The notes under the pieces: model-generated
What the model saw: only the letters and a program-made list of their open reading frames with translations
What the model was told of the DNA's origin: nothing
The model's database searches: none
Shown: piece by piece, positions 38,525-38,608 of the stretch
Numbering within the stretch: position 1 is the stretch's first letter
How the letters are laid out: every line of letters starts with the position of its first letter
Program-made: the position numbers and the translations under genes
From: Frankiaceae bacterium
GTDB taxonomy: Bacteria > Actinomycetota > Actinomycetes > JAFAQI01
Reading direction: 5' to 3'
DNA length: 38,608 nt
Assembly (NCBI GenBank): GCA_019239875.1
Contig: JAFAZI010000073.1
Location: forward strand, 1 to 38,608

Positions 38525-38608
38525 GGAGCGGTCACGCACCAAGCGGGTGTCGGCGCCGCCGACGGCTTGATCACGACCCGCTTGCCGTTGCGGTGGGTGA
38601 CCCGGGGG
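38521..38608 (-). CDS. pstP: C-terminal end of the upstream operon gene (probably pstP), partial
   Basis: Reading the minus strand from the window edge gives 28 complete codons, ending GKRVVIKPSAAPTPAWCVTAP and then TGA at 38523-38521. There is no domain in this fragment. The assignment to the PP2C phosphatase pstP rests on position: it precedes rodA in the conserved pstP-rodA-pbpA-pknA-pknB order, and such phosphatases end in low-complexity basic tails. The 4-bp overlap with GTG 38524 supports it being a real coding end. Confidence 0.45.
   Translation of the reverse strand, partial: PRVTHRNGKRVVIKPSAAPTPAWCVTAP

Overview
The window is the replication-origin neighbourhood of a high-GC Actinomycete chromosome. 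The evidence is the gene order (rpmH to parB on one side of dnaA; dnaN, gnd, recF, DUF721, gyrB, gyrA on the other), strong codon GC bias, frequent GTG and TTG starts, and actinobacterial markers: CrgA, a class E-like sortase, a mycothiol-dependent (maleylpyruvate isomerase-like) enzyme, a PASTA kinase operon with pbpA and rodA, and a CwlM-like protein. The GyrA intein sits at the site known from mycobacteria, but GyrA has Ser rather than the mycobacterial Ala at the quinolone position. I cannot name the genus.

Layout. 1-2545: end of trxB, trxA, a clear terminator, a CwlM-like amidase-fold protein, and a convergent GNAT gene. 2607-7937 (minus strand): a tightly coupled operon rpmH-rnpA-yidD-yidC-jag-rsmG-parA-parB, mostly with 4-bp stop/start overlaps; four parS palindromes lie inside parA and are translated as VSRET. 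7938-10122: dnaA with a triplet of DnaA boxes upstream and a compact oriC downstream. 10123-19751: dnaN, gnd, recF, DUF721, gyrB, gyrA (with a 173-residue mini-intein at the catalytic tyrosine) and a DUF3566 membrane protein. 19819-19992: tRNA-Ile(GAU) and tRNA-Ala(UGC), followed by a hairpin.

20082-28813 is more variable. It holds a secreted HNH/excalibur nuclease-like protein, a DUF3592 membrane protein, a membrane protein with 11-residue repeats, a secreted beta-rich protein divergent from a lipoprotein L,D-transpeptidase, a cyclophilin coupled to a zinc-finger rhomboid, a thiolase, a mycothiol-dependent enzyme, an alpha/beta hydrolase, and several large inverted repeats. 28806-38608 returns to a conserved envelope and division cluster: a FmdB-like zinc ribbon, crgA, sortase, a small membrane protein, an acyl-CoA ligase, the pabA/trpG amidotransferase, then minus-strand pstP(end)-rodA-pbpA-pseudokinase-pknB.

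Functionally the window joins replication initiation and segregation (dnaA, oriC, dnaN, gyrBA, parABS) with membrane protein insertion and cell-wall growth control (yidC, CwlM, PknB, PbpA, RodA, CrgA, L,D-transpeptidase). The three most notable signals are the endonuclease-free GyrA intein, the parS array written into the ParA coding sequence at a 36-bp period, and a PASTA pseudokinase at the position usually held by pknA.
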